A DNA stretch of 8,040 nucleotides from Sphingomonadales bacterium (GTDB lineage Bacteria; Pseudomonadota; Alphaproteobacteria; Sphingomonadales; Sphingomonadaceae), in assembly GCA_017302775.1 (NCBI GenBank), contig JAFLDC010000102.1, forward strand, positions 1-8,040. Reading direction: 5' to 3'. Position numbers and translations under genes: made by a program. Below are positions 1 through 6,437 of the stretch, one piece after another. Under the pieces are notes generated by a model. The model worked only from the letters and a program-made list of their open reading frames with translations. It ran no database searches and was not told where the DNA came from. Position 1 is the stretch's first letter. The number at the start of each line of letters is the position of its first letter.

Positions 1-1
1 A

Positions 2-382
2 ATTAATCCCAATTTTCTGAGCGACGAGCGCGACCTTGCCTTGCTGCGCGATGCGGCGCGGCTGATGTACCGGATCGCGGAAACCCCGCCGCTAAGCAGC
101 CTTGGCGCGCGCGATCGCGCCCCGCTCGATTATCATGACGACGCCGCGCTGGAAGCACGTATTCGGGCAGTGTCCGACACGATTTATCACCCCGTGGGCA
201 CATGTCGCATGGGCCCGGGTGCCGATGATGTAGTTGATCCGACACTTCGGCTTCGCGAGGTGAGCGGGCTGTGGGTTGCCGACGCCAGCATCATGCCGCG
301 GCTGGTGTCGGGTAACACCAACGCTCCATCAATCATGATCGGAGAGCGCTGCGCCGATTTCGTGAAGGCTGCTCTGGCCTGA
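2..382 (+). CDS. GMC-family FAD-dependent oxidoreductase, C-terminal fragment (5' end outside window)
   Basis: The reading frame is already open at the left edge and ends at TGA 380-382, so only about the last 126 residues are present. The sequence matches the C-terminal substrate and catalytic part of glucose-methanol-choline oxidoreductases. It has an early PNFLSDERD segment, the YHPVGTCRMG motif whose His is the conserved active-site base, then VVDPTLRL, GLWVADASIMP and LVSGNTNAPSIMIGERCADF, where the Asn of NTN is the second catalytic position. The family oxidises alcohols (choline, aliphatic or sugar-related) using FAD bound by an N-terminal Rossmann domain that is not in this window. 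The substrate cannot be named from this piece; the choline dehydrogenase/alcohol dehydrogenase subgroup is the closest style. No secretion signal can be judged. Its stop lies three bases from the stop of the convergent histidinol-phosphatase gene. Confidence 0.9.
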   Translation: MNPNFLSDERDLALLRDAARLMYRIAETPPLSSLGARDRAPLDYHDDAALEARIRAVSDTIYHPVGTCRMGPGADDVVDPTLRLREVSGLWVADASIMPRLVSGNTNAPSIMIGERCADFVKAALA

Positions 383-385
383 GGG

Positions 386-1168
386 CTAGTGATTGCAGGC
401 CAGCGCCGCCACCACGTCCTCCACCCGGGCAGGGTCGCCCAGCGCCAGAACATGGCCATCGCTGGCGGCGTGAAGCGGCTCACCATTCCAGTCGCACATC
501 GTCCCGCCGGCACCTTCGACGATCGGCACCAGCGCAGCCCAGTCATGCAATTTAAGATTGGCTTCGCAAACCACGTCAAGATGACCTGAGGCGAGCATCG
601 CATAGTTGTAGCAGTCCCCACCCATAACCATGCACTTATGATCGGTCTTGGCAGCCAGACCCATGAAATGCGCCCCATCGTGATCGTCAAAGTAATGCGG
701 TCCGGTGGTGGCGAGCGCAGCATTTGCCAGTTCACGGCACGGCCGGGTGCGAGCCGGCTGCCCGTTGAACAGGGTTGGTTGCCCGGTCACCCCCAACCAC
801 CGCTCGCTCAGGATCGGCTGGTCGATCACGCCCAGTACCGGCCAGCCTTCCACCACCAGCGCGATCAAGGTTCCGAAAATCGGTCGGCCTGACAAGAAGG
901 CAGTTGTGCCATCAATCGGATCGAGTACCCAGGTCCGCCCGGAGCTGCCTGGCTCGGCGCCAAATTCTTCGCCGTGAAGGGCATCGTCTGGAAAAGCTGC
1001 CTTGATCAAGGCCCGCATGGCAGCTTCGGCATTCCGATCTGCTTCCGTCACCGGTGATCGGTCCGCCTTGCGCTCAACCCCTTGCGAACTGCGGAATAGG
1101 GGCCGTATCGCATCACGCGCAGCACCGGCGAGGCGGTGCGCAAGTGCAACTTCTGCATCAAGTTTCAT
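386..1168 (-). CDS. hisN: Histidinol-phosphatase, inositol monophosphatase family (HisN type)
   Basis: The product is a 260-residue cytoplasmic Mg-dependent phosphatase of the IMPase fold. Visible metal and catalytic motifs, numbered from the start chosen here, are GEE at 66-68, WVLDPIDGT at 80-88 (metal-binding Asp 83 and 86) and LHDWAALVPIVEGAGG with Asp 209. The GGDCYNYAMLASGHLDVVCEA stretch before the last motif is characteristic of HisN-type members rather than true inositol monophosphatases. HisN removes phosphate from histidinol phosphate in histidine synthesis. Start choice: an ATG at 1172-1174 would add two residues, but the only Shine-Dalgarno-like AAGG (1176-1179) is one base from it and seven bases from the ATG at 1166-1168, so the latter is preferred. 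It lies 94 bp downstream of prs on the same strand. A generic IMPase-like sugar phosphatase remains the alternative. Confidence 0.85.
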   Translation of the reverse strand: MKLDAEVALAHRLAGAARDAIRPLFRSSQGVERKADRSPVTEADRNAEAAMRALIKAAFPDDALHGEEFGAEPGSSGRTWVLDPIDGTTAFLSGRPIFGTLIALVVEGWPVLGVIDQPILSERWLGVTGQPTLFNGQPARTRPCRELANAALATTGPHYFDDHDGAHFMGLAAKTDHKCMVMGGDCYNYAMLASGHLDVVCEANLKLHDWAALVPIVEGAGGTMCDWNGEPLHAASDGHVLALGDPARVEDVVAALACNH

Positions 1169-1175
1169 TGTCATG

Positions 1176-1179
1176 CCTT
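1176..1179 (-). promoter_or_regulatory. Ribosome binding site deciding the hisN start
   Basis: AAGG on the minus strand is 7 nt from the ATG at 1168 but only 1 nt from the ATG at 1174. It therefore supports the shorter protein. The site itself is weak (four bases). Confidence 0.5.
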
Positions 1180-1229
1180 GTTAGAACGAGACGCCTAGCT
1201 GGCGACCTTGACGCCCGGTCTGCTACCGC

Positions 1230-1248
1230 GCGTTGCATAGCGCAACGC
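1230..1248 (-). other. Perfect 7-bp hairpin in the prs-hisN gap
   Basis: GCGTTGC (1230-1236) and GCAACGC (1242-1248) form a perfect stem around a 5-base loop, 15 bases past the prs stop. On the minus strand no T-run follows (the next bases are GCGG), so it is not a canonical intrinsic terminator. It could protect the prs mRNA 3' end, be a weak terminator, or be a protein-binding palindrome. Most of the rest of the 94-bp gap shows nothing recognisable. Confidence 0.45.
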
Positions 1249-1262
1249 AGAAAATCCGCCGG

Positions 1263-2198
1263 TCAGTCGAACAGTGATGAGACTGAGCTTTCCTCCGCAA
1301 TGCGGTGGATCGCTTCGCCAACCAATGGCGCGATCGACAGAACGCGCACCTTTGCCGATGCAATCGCCGCATCGGTCGGCTGGATCGAATCGGTAATGAC
1401 CAGTTCCTTCAGCGCGGAACCATTGACACGCTCGACCGCGTTACCTGACAGCACCCCGTGAGTCAGGTAAGCGGTGACGCTGTTCGCGCCAGCATCCATC
1501 AGCGCCTGCGCGGCATTGCACAGCGTCCCGCCTGAATCGATAATGTCGTCGATCAGGATGCAATCCCACCCCTTCACATCGCCGATGATGTTCATCACCT
1601 CGCTGCTGCCGGGTTTGTCGCGCCGCTTGTCCACGATCGAGAGCGGAGCGTTGTTGATGCGTTTGGACAGCGCGCGGGCTCGAACCACCCCGCCCACGTC
1701 AGGCGAGACTACCATCAGATTCTTACCACCGCTGCGGTTGAGGATATCCGCGGCCATCACCGGCGCCGCATAGAGGTTATCAGTCGGAATATCGAAGAAG
1801 CCCTGGATCTGCCCGGCATGGAGATCCACCGCCAGAACCCGGTCCGCTCCGGCCGTGGTAATCAGGTTGGCAACCAGCTTGGCCGAGATCGGAGTGCGCG
1901 GGCCGGGTTTGCGGTCTTGGCGAGCATAGCCGAAATAGGGAACAACCGCTGTGATCCGCTTGGCCGAAGCCCGGCGCAGCGCGTCTATGCAGATCAGCAG
2001 CTCCAACAAGTTGTCATTGGCCGGTGCGCTCGTCGATTGCACCACAAAGACATCCTCACCACGCACGTTTTCGTGTATCTCGACGAACACTTCATCGTCC
2101 GCAAAACGCCGAACGTCGGCATGGGTCAATGGCAGTTGCAGATAGTCCGCAATTGCCCGTGCCAACGGCAGGTTGGAATTCCCGGCCAGGATCTTCAT
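1263..2198 (-). CDS. prs: Ribose-phosphate pyrophosphokinase (PRPP synthetase)
   Basis: The 311-residue product transfers pyrophosphate from ATP to ribose 5-phosphate to give PRPP, the precursor of purines, pyrimidines, histidine, tryptophan and NAD. All class I hallmarks are present in order: the ATP-contact segment YARQDRK (91-97), the PRPP synthetase signature around [12 protein letters not shown] (125-135, His 127), the catalytic flexible loop DKRR (190-193, Lys 191 and Arg 193), and the ribose-5-phosphate loop [11 protein letters not shown] (215-225). Length matches the usual 310-320 residues. The ATG at 2196-2198 is preceded by a strong GGGGAAGG (2207-2214) at 8-nt spacing. It lies 90 bp downstream of glpX on the same strand and upstream of hisN. 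Co-transcription with glpX is possible but not shown; the gap is large enough for a separate promoter. Confidence 0.97.
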   Translation of the reverse strand: MKILAGNSNLPLARAIADYLQLPLTHADVRRFADDEVFVEIHENVRGEDVFVVQSTSAPANDNLLELLICIDALRRASAKRITAVVPYFGYARQDRKPGPRTPISAKLVANLITTAGADRVLAVDLHAGQIQGFFDIPTDNLYAAPVMAADILNRSGGKNLMVVSPDVGGVVRARALSKRINNAPLSIVDKRRDKPGSSEVMNIIGDVKGWDCILIDDIIDSGGTLCNAAQALMDAGANSVTAYLTHGVLSGNAVERVNGSALKELVITDSIQPTDAAIASAKVRVLSIAPLVGEAIHRIAEESSVSSLFD

Positions 2199-2225
2199 GT
2201 GCGTCGCCTTCCCCGCATGACTCAG

Positions 2226-2247
2226 CCCCGGCCCGCCCTTAGCGGGG
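2226..2247 (-). other. GC-rich inverted repeats in the glpX-prs gap
   Basis: Two mutually exclusive short stems can form: CCCGC (2232-2236) with GCGGG (2242-2246), and CCCCG (2226-2230) with CGGGG (2243-2247). Neither is followed by a T-run, so termination between glpX and prs is not supported. The structure would lie just upstream of the prs ribosome binding site (2207-2214). I see no convincing promoter here. Confidence 0.25.
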
Positions 2248-2288
2248 ACAGGGCCGAATGCAACAAGAGGAAGCCCGAGAGGTGTGGA

Positions 2289-3275
2289 TCAGCTCTTGTT
2301 GCGATGTTCGCCCGATACCCAGCGGACCGTTCCGGTGCTGGCGCGCATCACGACCGACTGCGTGGTAATCAGCCCATCCTTCATCCGCTTGACGCCTTTG
2401 AGCAGCGATCCATCGGTCACCCCGGTCGCAGCGAAGATACAATCGCCTTTGGCCAGTTCGTCACGGGTGTAGATCCGGTTCAGGTCTTCGATCCCCCATT
2501 TGCGGGCGCGGGCGCGCTCGTCGTCGTTGCGGAACAGCAACCGGCCATTGAACTGCCCTCCAACACAGCGAAGCGCGGCAGCAGCCAAAACCCCTTCAGG
2601 TGCGCCGCCCGACCCCATATAAAGGTCGATCGTGGTCTCTGGGTTGGTTACGGCGATAACCCCGGCAACGTCGCCATCACCAATCAGCACCACACCGCAG
2701 CCCAGCGCGCGCAACTCGGCAATCAGATCGGCATGACGGGGCCGATCAAGCACGCAAACGATGATATCTCCCGGCGCCACGCCTTTGGCGGCAGCTACAG
2801 CCCTGACGTTTTCCGTTGCCGATTTGGCGAGATCGATGATTCCTTCAGGATACCCCGGTCCGACGGCCAGCTTGTCCATGTAGACATCAGGCGCGTTAAG
2901 CAGATTGCCCTCTTCGGCAACCGCCAGCACCGCCAGCGCATTAGGTCCGGCCTTGGCGGTTATGGTCGTACCTTCCAGCGGATCAAGCGCGATATCAATC
3001 TTGGGACCGGTACCCTGGGCCGATCCGACCTTCTCCCCAATGAACAGCATCGGCGCTTCATCCCGCTCGCCCTCGCCGATCACGACCGTTCCATCCATGG
3101 CCAGTTCATTGAGTGCGGCCCGCATCGCCTCGACGGCTGCAGCATCGGCAGCCTTCTCATCGCCGCGTCCGATCAACCGGGAGGCGCCAATCGCGGCAGC
3201 TTCGGTCACCCGGACCATTTCCAGGACGAGAACGCGATCGAGAACCTGCGAGGGAGGCGTGGTGGGCTTGGTCAT
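2289..3275 (-). CDS. glpX: Class II fructose-1,6-bisphosphatase
   Basis: This cytoplasmic enzyme hydrolyses fructose 1,6-bisphosphate to fructose 6-phosphate in gluconeogenesis. The 328-residue protein has the GlpX-type features in order: VLEMVRVTEAAAIGAS (18-32), GRGDEKAAD (37-44) with metal-ligand Asp, MDGTVVIGEGERDEAPML (60-77), DPLEGTT (98-104) and GSGGAPEGV (221-229). Start choice: the frame stays open to an ATG at 3350, and another ATG lies at 3299, but the extra residues have no family resemblance. The GlpX-like sequence begins at MTKPTTPPSQVLDRVL, with GGAG (3289-3292) 13 nt upstream, which is rather far. Family members are about 320-340 residues, matching the short form. In relatives glpX is, from memory, often next to hom; here a plus-strand gene separates them. 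It is divergent from that gene across a 141-bp gap. Confidence 0.95.
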   Translation of the reverse strand: MTKPTTPPSQVLDRVLVLEMVRVTEAAAIGASRLIGRGDEKAADAAAVEAMRAALNELAMDGTVVIGEGERDEAPMLFIGEKVGSAQGTGPKIDIALDPLEGTTITAKAGPNALAVLAVAEEGNLLNAPDVYMDKLAVGPGYPEGIIDLAKSATENVRAVAAAKGVAPGDIIVCVLDRPRHADLIAELRALGCGVVLIGDGDVAGVIAVTNPETTIDLYMGSGGAPEGVLAAAALRCVGGQFNGRLLFRNDDERARARKWGIEDLNRIYTRDELAKGDCIFAATGVTDGSLLKGVKRMKDGLITTQSVVMRASTGTVRWVSGEHRNKS

Positions 3276-3288
3276 GACGCTGAAATTA

Positions 3289-3292
3289 CTCC
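3289..3292 (-). promoter_or_regulatory. Candidate ribosome binding site for glpX
   Basis: GGAG on the minus strand lies 13 nt before the ATG at 3275, longer than ideal. The upstream alternative ATGs at 3299 and 3350 have no comparable site, so the 3275 start is still preferred, mainly on family alignment. The 3276-3416 gap must hold the divergent glpX and 3417 gene promoters, but no good -35/-10 pair is evident. Confidence 0.35.
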
Positions 3293-3403
3293 ACTGCATA
3301 GGTATGTGGCGGCGCTTAGACGGCTGCGAAGCTGCTGTCGAGAGGTGCATGTTCAGCGGTGATTAAGCGGCCCTGACCATGGCTCTGCCGATCCTGCACG
3401 TAG

Positions 3404-3408
3404 AAAGG
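3404..3408 (+). promoter_or_regulatory. Ribosome binding site supporting a GTG start
   Basis: AAAGG lies 8 nt before the GTG at 3417, good spacing for a start that is not ATG. No in-frame ATG lies near the beginning of the signal peptide, so GTG is the only sensible start. Confidence 0.6.
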
Positions 3409-3416
3409 TATCGAGG

Positions 3417-3869
3417 GTGAGGTGGGCCGCTGTAGCAATACTGCTGATGCTGTCTGCACCGATTCGGGCCCAGAATGCGGCTCCGCAGAACCCGGACGAG
3501 CTTGATCGCAAGGTGGCCGATCGGATCCAACAGGCCAGCGAGGTCTATGGCGTTCCAGACCCGCGCAAGCGATGCCGGCCTCAACCGGGCAGCGATGAAA
3601 TCGTGGTATGCGTCGATCGCGGCGAGGATCAGCGTGTATACCGTGATGATCCCTATAATCCGGGGACGCTCGCCGGGAGGCGAGCCCTGAACGGCGGGAT
3701 TCCAAGCGCTCCGCAGCTCGATCGCGGTTCGTGCAAAGGCAAGCCCGGTTGCATTACCGGCGGCTGGGCACCCGCCCCTGTGTACTATATTGACATGACG
3801 GCAATCCCGGAGCCGCCGGAGGGTTCCGACGCTGACAAGATCGCCAAAGGCGAGATGAGCGCGCCCTAA
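3417..3869 (+). CDS. Small secreted protein of unknown function with EIVVC motif and four cysteines
   Basis: I do not recognise a defined function. The 150-residue product starts with a typical Sec signal peptide: Arg 2, a hydrophobic core (residues 3-13) and a likely cleavage after IRA (residue 18), leaving about 132 residues in the periplasm or outside. The mature part has four Cys (53, 65, 106, 112). Two flank a segment ending in DEIVVC, a motif I recall from many small sphingomonad envelope proteins. The pairs 53/65 and 106/112 could be disulfides. A Tyr/Pro-rich part (VYRDDPYNPG) and an acidic Pro-rich tail follow. The start is GTG 3417-3419, supported by AAAGG (3404-3408) with 8-nt spacing and by the signal peptide beginning exactly there. 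Its TAA (3867-3869) overlaps the hom stop on the other strand by three bases within CTAA. Confidence 0.8.
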   Translation: MRWAAVAILLMLSAPIRAQNAAPQNPDELDRKVADRIQQASEVYGVPDPRKRCRPQPGSDEIVVCVDRGEDQRVYRDDPYNPGTLAGRRALNGGIPSAPQLDRGSCKGKPGCITGGWAPAPVYYIDMTAIPEPPEGSDADKIAKGEMSAP

Positions 3870-5188
3870 TCAGCAAGAATCTGGAGCACCAGCGGCGGCT
3901 CGGTCAGACTATCCGATCCATCCAGCAGCTCGACCGCCTTGGCCACCGCACTTTCCGGCCCCTCGTGCGTTACCATCGCCACCAGCACCTCGCCGGCATC
4001 GCAGGCCCGACCCTGTTGAATCAGACTTTCGATAGAAACCCCGGCGTCCCGCAGGGCCGCAGTGATCTCGGCCAGAACACCGGGTCGATCGGCCACCAGA
4101 AACCGAACATAAGCGCGCCCCTGGCGATGTCCTGTCAAAGCGGGAGCGAGGGTTTCCAGTTCAGCCACCGGCACCGAGAACGCGTTGCCGACTTTCCCGC
4201 CACTGGCTGTTGAGCGCGCGATGTCAATCAGATCGGCGACCACTGCACTGGCGGTTGGACCATCACCGGCACCGGCACCCTGGAACAGCAGGCGTCCGGA
4301 AAAATTGCCTTCCGCAACCACTGCATTGGTCGCGCCATCAACATGTGCGAGGGGATGATCGACCGGCACCAGATAGGGCCGGACGCGTTGGAACAGGCTT
4401 TTTTCCTCACCCGAACCCTCGGTTTCAGCCATACCGATCAGCCGAATGACATAACCCAGCGCGTTGGCCTGAGCGATATCCGCCGCGCGCAGCCGGGAAA
4501 TCCCGGCCGTGTCGACGGCGTCGAAATCAACCTTTGAACCGAACGAAATAGCCGCAAGAATCGACAGCTTGTGGGCAGCATCTGTTCCTTCGATATCAAA
4601 CGCCGGATCCGCTTCAGCAAAACCCTTGCCTTGGGCTTCCGCCAACACGTCGGCGAAATCCCGGCCGCTGTCTTCCATGACTGTCAGGATGAAATTACAG
4701 GTGCCGTTGAGAATACCGTAAACCCGTTCGATCTCGTTCGCGGCAGCCCCTTCGCGCAGCGCCTTGATCACCGGGATCCCACCGGCAACGGCAGCCTCGA
4801 ACTTCAGTGCGACATGTTTTTCCTCAGCCTTGGCAGCCAGTTCCAGCCCATGGTGCGCAATCATCGCCTTGTTGGCAGTGACCAGCGCCTTGCCTGCCTC
4901 GATCGTGGTGCGGGCAAGGGCCAGGGCGGGGCCGTCCGATCCGCCAACCATTTCGACGACCACGTCCACATCCTCACGTTCGCCCAGGATGACCATGTCG
5001 TCTTCCCAGGCATAGCCGGAAAGATCGACTCCGCGGGCACGACTGCGATCGCGAGCGGATACGACAGTGATCTGCAACGGACGGCCAGCACGGCGTGCGA
5101 TCAAGGCGGCGTTGGCCTCGACCAGGCGGATCACGCCAACCCCCACGGTGCCCAGTCCGGCAAGCGCAATTTTCAGCGGTTCGGCCAT
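3866..5188 (-). CDS. hom: Homoserine dehydrogenase with C-terminal ACT domain
   Basis: The 440-residue cytoplasmic enzyme reduces aspartate semialdehyde to homoserine with NAD(P)H, the branch point to threonine, isoleucine and methionine. An N-terminal Rossmann fold shows ALAGLGTVGVGV (8-18). TANK (104-107) carries a conserved Lys. The family signature runs through YGILNGTCNFIL, GKGFAEADPAFDIEGTDAAHKL (187-208), with the proposed catalytic Lys 207. A C-terminal ACT domain (about 360-430, RFLVADRPGVLAEITAALRDAGVSIESL) is the usual site of threonine feedback inhibition. It is monofunctional, with no fused aspartokinase, as in Gram-positives and most alphaproteobacteria. ATG 5186-5188 has AGGGG (5194-5198) at 5-nt spacing, but this site is in a hairpin stem. 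It lies 62 bp downstream of the secreted-protein gene on the same strand. Confidence 0.97.
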   Translation of the reverse strand: MAEPLKIALAGLGTVGVGVIRLVEANAALIARRAGRPLQITVVSARDRSRARGVDLSGYAWEDDMVILGEREDVDVVVEMVGGSDGPALALARTTIEAGKALVTANKAMIAHHGLELAAKAEEKHVALKFEAAVAGGIPVIKALREGAAANEIERVYGILNGTCNFILTVMEDSGRDFADVLAEAQGKGFAEADPAFDIEGTDAAHKLSILAAISFGSKVDFDAVDTAGISRLRAADIAQANALGYVIRLIGMAETEGSGEEKSLFQRVRPYLVPVDHPLAHVDGATNAVVAEGNFSGRLLFQGAGAGDGPTASAVVADLIDIARSTASGGKVGNAFSVPVAELETLAPALTGHRQGRAYVRFLVADRPGVLAEITAALRDAGVSIESLIQQGRACDAGEVLVAMVTHEGPESAVAKAVELLDGSDSLTEPPLVLQILAD

Positions 5189-5192
5189 TCTC

Positions 5193-5244
5193 GCCCCTTT
5201 CAGGGGCCGGGCCTTAGGTTAGCGTAATTACCCCTGCAAGCCCG
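5193..5244 (-). promoter_or_regulatory. Structured hom leader with hairpin covering the ribosome binding site
   Basis: On the minus strand GCCCCT pairs with AGGGGC (plus 5202-5207 and 5193-5198) around a 3-base GAA loop, locking up the AGGGG ribosome binding site of hom. Immediately upstream, CGGGCTT (plus 5238-5244) can pair with AAGGCCCG (plus 5208-5215) with one bulged base, so the two stems could stack. An alternative pairing also exists: CAGGGG (plus 5231-5236) with CCCCTG (plus 5201-5206), which would free the ribosome binding site. The loop contains the 8-base palindrome GTAATTAC (5224-5231). It matches no riboswitch class I know; translational control is inference from pairing only. 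Confidence 0.4.
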
Positions 5245-5250
5245 AAACAC

Positions 5251-6102
5251 CTAAATCCGCGTGCGCAGGCATGGTCCCAGCTCATCGGTCACGAATCGAT
5301 AGTCCCGCACCGCTGCACTCCGGTCTGCCGCGGTTGCGCCGATATTCGCCGCAGCGGGCAACTGGCGAGGCAGAAAGCACGCCAGCCGATACCAGGCCAG
5401 ACTGTCACGGCGGGGTGGGGCAGTCTCGCCAGCGACCACTTCGGTAAACGAAACTGACCAGGCCGGCGGTTGCCCCGGTTTGCGCACTACGGTGATGGCC
5501 GCCGGTTCACCATTGGCCGTGGCGAGAAAGATCTGGCTCTCACCCTCGCCGGCAAGGTCGCCAGAGACGTGAATGGCCTCGCGCACGCCCGTCACCTTGT
5601 GCGGCGCGCCGGGCGCATAAAGCTCCTTGAGCACTTCCCGAAGGCGCCCATCAAGCGCGCCATCCCACAGCAATTGACCGTCGGGTTTGACCAGTTGCAG
5701 TTCGCCGGGGCGCGCTGGGACGATACGGGCAAACAGCACCACGCTCTTCTTCTTGAAGGCAGGCGGCTTGCCCTTTGCGTCGAGCGGCAGGTCCACCAGA
5801 TAGCGCAGCTGCTCCCCCAGCGGCTGCGTTCCGGCGATAACCGCCTCGGTCCGGGCCTCGACATAAAAGCGCCCCCACCCCGGACGCAGCCCGCGGGCCC
5901 GTTCCGGCTCGACCGCGATGATCTTGCGCGGCTGGGCCTTCACCACCATCGGCGCGGCGTCGGCCAGATCAGCCAGATCTGCATAGGTCAACGACGAGGA
6001 TGCGGCCGGTGCCACCGGCCGCGAATCGCCCCGCGCCGGAACGACTGACACCGTTGTCAGCAAGCTCGCACCAAGGCTCAAGACCAGAATTCGTGAATGC
6101 AT
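5251..6102 (-). CDS. Secreted or periplasmic protein of unknown function upstream of hom
   Basis: I do not recognise the family. The 283-residue product has an N-terminal signal peptide (MHSRILVLSLGASLLTTVSV, then PARG or a later Ala-Pro-Ala site near residues 30-33). The mature part opens with SLTYADLADLADAAPMVV (37-54) and has alternating hydrophobic strands typical of a beta-rich fold (QLRYLVDLPLD, SVVLFARIVPARPGELQLV, ESQIFLATA, AAITVVRK). Two Cys, 242 and 278, near the C-terminus may form a disulfide. No catalytic motif, lipobox or further membrane segment is visible. Start choice: the frame stays open to 6132, but AGAGG (6108-6112) stands 5 nt before ATG 6100-6102 (2 nt before the ATG at 6103-6105), and the signal peptide begins there. 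It is the first gene of the minus-strand run and may share a transcript with hom. Confidence 0.8.
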   Translation of the reverse strand: MHSRILVLSLGASLLTTVSVVPARGDSRPVAPAASSSLTYADLADLADAAPMVVKAQPRKIIAVEPERARGLRPGWGRFYVEARTEAVIAGTQPLGEQLRYLVDLPLDAKGKPPAFKKKSVVLFARIVPARPGELQLVKPDGQLLWDGALDGRLREVLKELYAPGAPHKVTGVREAIHVSGDLAGEGESQIFLATANGEPAAITVVRKPGQPPAWSVSFTEVVAGETAPPRRDSLAWYRLACFLPRQLPAAANIGATAADRSAAVRDYRFVTDELGPCLRTRI

Positions 6103-6107
6103 CATCA

Positions 6108-6112
6108 CCTCT
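6108..6112 (-). promoter_or_regulatory. Ribosome binding site for the secreted protein upstream of hom
   Basis: AGAGG on the minus strand is 5 nt from the ATG at 6102 and 2 nt from the adjacent ATG at 6105. It favours the second of the two tandem ATGs and argues against the longer form starting at 6132. Confidence 0.5.
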
Positions 6113-6227
6113 TTCTGCCAACCCTCCGGCAAGACCGCAAGCGGGTTGAAGCACGGGATTCAGGGCGGTTTGGCAAGCCTTCCACCTTAACACAGTTGAA
6201 TCGGGGGTTAACGGATAAAGCGTTGCG

Positions 6228-6244
6228 CCGCGCCGCAGGCGCGG
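6228..6244. repeat. GC-rich inverted repeat in the divergent intergenic region
   Basis: CCGCGCC (6228-6234) and GGCGCGG (6238-6244) are a perfect 7-bp inverted repeat around GCA. No T-run follows on either strand, so it is not a clear terminator. It lies between the two divergent genes, where a regulator site or RNA hairpin is possible. Confidence 0.5.
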
Positions 6245-6331
6245 TTAAAGCACACGGAAATACGGGCCAAAAAGCAACGAGAGCCCGCAATCTGGCCGAG
6301 AAAGCGTCGGGCGCTCGATCGGCATCCCGGA

Positions 6332-6358
6332 TTGACCCGCAGGGTGGAAATTAACAAT
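6332..6358 (+). promoter_or_regulatory. Weak candidate promoter for tonB
   Basis: TTGACC (6332-6337) is a good -35 element. The best -10 is AACAAT (6353-6358), matching the TATAAT consensus at four positions but with a short 15-bp spacer. It would give a leader of roughly 80-85 nt before tonB, including the hairpin at 6406-6421. This is a by-eye assignment. Confidence 0.3.
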
Positions 6359-6405
6359 CTAGCCGTCTGGCATGGGCGATTCTCGCACAGCGTCAGGCGT
6401 AGGGA

Positions 6406-6421
6406 CCGGGTCTTGGCCCGG
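6406..6421 (+). other. Hairpin in the tonB leader
   Basis: CCGGGT (6406-6411) pairs with GCCCGG (6416-6421), including one G-U pair, around a CTTG tetraloop. It ends 11 bases before the tonB ribosome binding site, so it does not mask that site directly but could stabilise the leader or bind a regulator. Confidence 0.4.
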
Positions 6422-6432
6422 AGGGACTGTTT

Positions 6433-6437
6433 AGGAG
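6433..6437 (+). promoter_or_regulatory. Ribosome binding site of tonB (long spacing)
   Basis: AGGAG is a strong site but stands 12 nt from the ATG at 6450, longer than usual. An out-of-frame ATG at 6440 lies only 2 nt from it and would encode seven residues ending in TGA 6461-6463. The 6450 start fits the TonB N-terminus. Confidence 0.6.

Noticed and set aside
383..385. Bidirectional terminator between the GMC gene and hisN
   Set aside because: Only three bases separate the stop codons and no hairpin with T-runs is seen around the junction.
1818..3362. 514-codon open frame on the plus strand
   Set aside because: It lies antisense to prs and glpX, both unmistakable families, and runs across their intergenic gap. 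The translation has no domain, membrane or signal character and is rich in Arg/His/Gln as expected of a GC-rich antisense frame.
4571..5227. 218-codon plus-strand open frame opposite hom
   Set aside because: Shadow of the hom coding strand; no recognisable domain or ribosome binding site.
5469..6048. Plus-strand frame of 192 codons opposite the secreted-protein gene
   Set aside because: No signal peptide or domain, whereas the minus-strand frame has a signal peptide and a well-placed ribosome binding site.
6340..6362. Possible Fur or iron-responsive box upstream of tonB
   Set aside because: The A/T-rich stretch has no convincing inverted repeat of Fur-box type.
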